A stretch of DNA of 64,000 bases, taken from contig JAMXBB010000010.1 in NCBI GenBank assembly GCA_024138015.1, forward strand, positions 52,051,936-52,115,935. Direction: 5' to 3'. The notes beneath the pieces are model-generated. The model ran no database searches. It had not been told where the DNA came from and saw nothing but the letters and a program-made list of their open reading frames with translations. This DNA comes from Lumnitzera littorea (Eukaryota > Streptophyta > Magnoliopsida > Myrtales > Combretaceae). Below are positions 60,420 to 64,000 of the stretch, piece after piece (position 1 is the first letter of the stretch; each line of letters opens with the position of its first letter). A program made the position numbers and the translations under genes.

Positions 60420-63400
60420 TTATAATCTAAAGTAGTGTTGTTAACCCGAGTTGACCCTTCCGGTTAGACATGAATCTTTTATAAAGTCGATCTAAGTCAC
60501 CCATTTGACCCTTGTTGACAATGACCTTGGTTCAACCAATTAACTCATTCAACTCGATTCCTATAAGAACTTATTGGGTTTTTTTTTTTTGTTAAAATAT
60601 ATTATTTTCTCTTATATTTTCTAGAAAATACGCGAGTCTGTTAAAAATATAAATGTAAATAAAAGAAAAACAAAAAATAAACTATAAGAAACTTTGAACT
60701 TTCAATTCTTAAGGAAGTAGATAATTTTTATTACTTTATACATAAATATAAATTATATTATAATACTTTTACTAACCCCTGTTCAATCCTGGTTAACTCT
60801 CTAAACCCTTAATCCCTTCTCAATCTTGAGTCAATCTTCCAGTCTAAGTTTGACAACATTAGTCTAAAGTATATTGTATCTACTATTTATAATCTACTCT
60901 GTGTGGTATTCCTCTAACTTGCCTAACTGATTGACTTGGTTATGCTTAAATGCTAGTGTGATGTGTTGATTGGGTGAATTACAAGATGAACTGTAATCGC
61001 TATTCTATACATGCTTATGATGACTTGAATCATGTTGTGATGTTGAGCTTAGTGCTTCTTACCATGTCAAATGATTGCGTATGAGTGTTGTACTAGCTTA
61101 ACAAAGAAACTAGGTACTAATCCCACTTTCTAAGCTATTTACTTAAGTGAACTCGATAACGAGATTTTAGAGTTAAAGAATAAGATAAAACAAAATAACG
61201 CAAAACTAAAGTGTACTTATGAATGTTTGTTGTTCTTACTTGGTGTTCAATTGATGCATTCATGGTATGGTACGAAATGATCTATTGGTTTAGTTTTACT
61301 TGAAAACCTAGTTTTTTACTAAACAAAGAACTTGGTTTATAAATATAGATTTTCAAGCATATAGATTGGCGTAACTTCAGCTTAGTTATTTTTGTTAATA
61401 ACTTTTTCTTGGTTCCTAAATAGTTAATTTAGATGCTTGGCAATGTCGACTACCCAAAAGTTTAGAGCTACGGCTAAGCTACGATATCAGTACTGATGCA
61501 TGTAACTTACATGAGCATTATATCCTTCTATCGCATTTATTGGTTATTAAAATGTTAATGGTACTATAACTAATGTAATAACTTATTGTACAACTGAAAA
61601 ATGTATTTATCTAATGTAAATGCAAAGTTCTAAATAGTATTGTCATGTGGAAGTCATATGAAAGTCATGCTACATTTGACCTTAGAGGAGTAACACGTAA
61701 ATGGAACTTACAAGGAGAACTTAGAGAAAAATAGCTGGGAAGAGAAACAAGCAGCCTTAGTAGCTCAAGCACACTTGTGACAAGTGAGGGAGCTATTGAG
61801 CATCAACCTCACTATTCTTAAGTATTGAATCATTCTTCACTTGAGAGCCATTTTGATCTTTAAGAACAAAGAATCTAGAGGATAGTATTGTTTCTTTAAT
61901 CTCTAGAACTTTTAAAGTAACTATTGAAAAAAAGGCATGGTTGGGTATTTATATACTCTTAGGTTCGATAGCAATCATTAGATTATACTAATGATCAATA
62001 GTCAAGATTAAACTTGCTCATTCATGGTTATCCTAATGAGCTTACGATGGGCTTTAGGCTAGTAGCCTACCTTATTAAGTATGTGAGCCTGTGTAAGAGA
62101 GGTTGAAAGCGGATAAGCTAGTCTAAAGATCCTTATTTTAAGACCGTCAAGTCAGATCTCCTCAAGTCATCCCAAATAGGAACCAGACTCTAAGGGCCCC
62201 ATCACTTAGCCCAAAGAGTTAAGCCCAAAGTAAATAATGAATTGATAGTAAGCTTAGCTTAATACAAAATTAGTCCTCTACATCTATATTGTTATTTATA
62301 TCCACTTTCATTCATCAATACATTGAGGGGATAAATTTGTTTTATCCTCAAGTTAGAAAATTATAGCAAGCACCAACTCTATAGGGGAAATGACTTTTAA
62401 GTGCATTAGAAGAGTCGACCATTTTGAAGAAATTTTATGAATAGCAAAGTTTAGTTCTGTTGAAGTTTAGTAATTATGAAATGAAAGGGAAAAAAAAAAT
62501 CTTATACTTTTGGCATTATAAATATTGTATATGGTTTGTAAACTTTGAAACCAAGGTTAAACTCAAGTTGAAATATTTTTTATGTTAAATGAAATATCTT
62601 AAGCTTTTATATAGTGTAAAGCAGGTGTTAACTATGATGTGGCATCCTTTGTTATATTGAGATGTGACACCTATGACCTTTTGTTTTTAAAAAAAACTAC
62701 TAAACTATGCTCAATATTTTATTACATTTTACTCCTAAAATATACATATAGCATGTATATTTTCTCATTTTTATTAAATTTTTGTAATTAATTTTTCTTA
62801 ATGAAGGGGTAAGCAACCCTTGCTACTTGCTTTCAGATCTATTGTAAACCTTAAGAAATTTTAGTATAAGCTCAAAATCGATAAGATAAAAATTAGAGAT
62901 ATATTCAAAATAAGCTAAAATCGTTAAGAGAGATTTGAGAGATATTATTAAAATTAGTTGGCATACTTATAATTCTTAGCAAAACATCACCATATTCTTC
63001 AAAAAGTCACCATAAGTTATTAGATAACAATAAGGAAGAGCTGAGTCAAAATAAGCAACCCTAAGCCAAATTGATGGCTAAAGCTTACATAGACTTGTTA
63101 AATAAGTAGATTAAAACTTAGAAGCTAAGTTTAGAGATAAAATTGATATGCTTATGCAAGATGAACAAGGTAAGCAAGGATGATGCAACTATTAGTACAA
63201 ATCTAATTGAAAACTAATCGAACTAACTAGCTAAATAACTAAATACTTAATGTCAATGTCATCTACACCCTTTTCGAGAAAATTAAAAACAAGATGGAAT
63301 TCTAAAAATACACATGCAAGTGGCACTAACCATGTTTCCACGATAATCAAACATTAGCAACTAACTAGATAACCATTAGATCTTATCACATCCTACCATT

Positions 63401-64000
63401 ACTATCATTAATATGTCCTTTTAAGTTTCCTAAAGTCTAAACAAGAATTTAAGAAATATATTCTAGGAAACAATAATTAGATTCTAGAAATCTAGAAGAC
63501 AAATTCTATAAGTAAGCGAGCTAGAAAGACGATGCAAGCAAAGCCACATAGGAAGTGATGTAATCTTAGTTTCTTACTACATTTTACTTCTAAATCAAAC
63601 CAAATATTGATGAAACAAACATAAGAAAATCAAATGTAGTGCAAGGACAACAAAAGTGGTGCCACGCCTAGGAGAAAATAGGATCCACCAATTGGACATA
63701 TTCCAACTAAGAACACATGAACCATTACATTTTACCAATTATTATACTAGATAATTTATAAAAGATTTTTCTAAGATTCATGGTAGATTTTTCCACCAAA
63801 ATCATCATGAGAAAATGAAGATTGGTAAAAGGATGGTCTAACAAGTAATCTTAATAAAAGAGATTTGATTCCTTAAGTTATTTAAACTTATGAGATAAGC
63901 TAATTCAAATCTTCTATATAAATAAGCCCCACCAACCACTAAGACCACCTTTCATGTTTCCTTTCTTCCATACAACATCCTTCTCAAACCATTTTCACAC
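60420..64000. other. AT-rich intergenic DNA at the right edge
   Basis: No gene was recognised in 3.6 kb. A TATATAAATAAG box at about 63916, followed by a pyrimidine-rich leader-like text up to the window end, could be the promoter of a gene or LTR that starts beyond 64000. Confidence 0.4.

Noticed and set aside
1..64000. tRNA or rRNA genes
   Set aside because: No tRNA-like A and B boxes with a paired acceptor stem and no rRNA blocks were seen. The tRNA-like 12-mers found are primer binding sites of retrotransposons.

Overview
The window looks like nuclear DNA of a eudicot plant. It is very AT-rich, it carries one intron-containing gene with plant-type splice sites, and most of the rest is decayed LTR retrotransposons. 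All calls come from reading the sequence. No database search was run, and element boundaries are mostly good to a few bases or tens of bases.

Layout. (1) Positions 1-20968 hold a retrotransposon graveyard on the + strand. LTR family A appears at 1-2825, cut by the window edge, and again at 18662-20968, truncated. Between them sits a Ty3/Gypsy element of the Tat lineage (element B, 4163-15582). It has a gag start, protease, reverse transcriptase, RNase H, a second RNase H-like domain, an integrase and an antisense spliced ORF. Its 5' LTR is split by a 3.3-kb solo LTR (family E, 4330-7654) with a perfect 5-bp target duplication. (2) Positions 20969-39446 hold a nested minus-strand block. An older element (C) has its gag gene cut in two by a second Tat-like element (D, 21782-38186). 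D itself was hit by a solo LTR of family C (28002-28906) and a solo LTR of family A (31993-35462). (3) Positions 39447-43379 are mostly unassigned, with one reverse transcriptase scrap.

(4) Positions 43380-51482 (minus strand) hold the only convincing host gene. It is a seven-exon, 412-residue patatin-like phospholipase with a Ser/Pro-rich, plastid-transit-like N-terminus and an intact Ser/Asp catalytic dyad. Its 3.95-kb third intron contains a short LTR element (45466-47788) that carries only gag remnants. (5) Positions 51483-64000 are AT-rich intergenic DNA. They contain local duplications, a possible foldback element and a broken transposon-type protein gene near 60 kb.

The most unusual signal is in the 3' non-coding regions of elements B and D. 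Each carries a tandem array of short units (about 31 and 35 bp). Several units can fold into a small hairpin whose stem sequence differs from unit to unit while pairing is kept. The two arrays differ in sequence but share this design. No CRISPR array, rRNA or convincing tRNA gene was seen.
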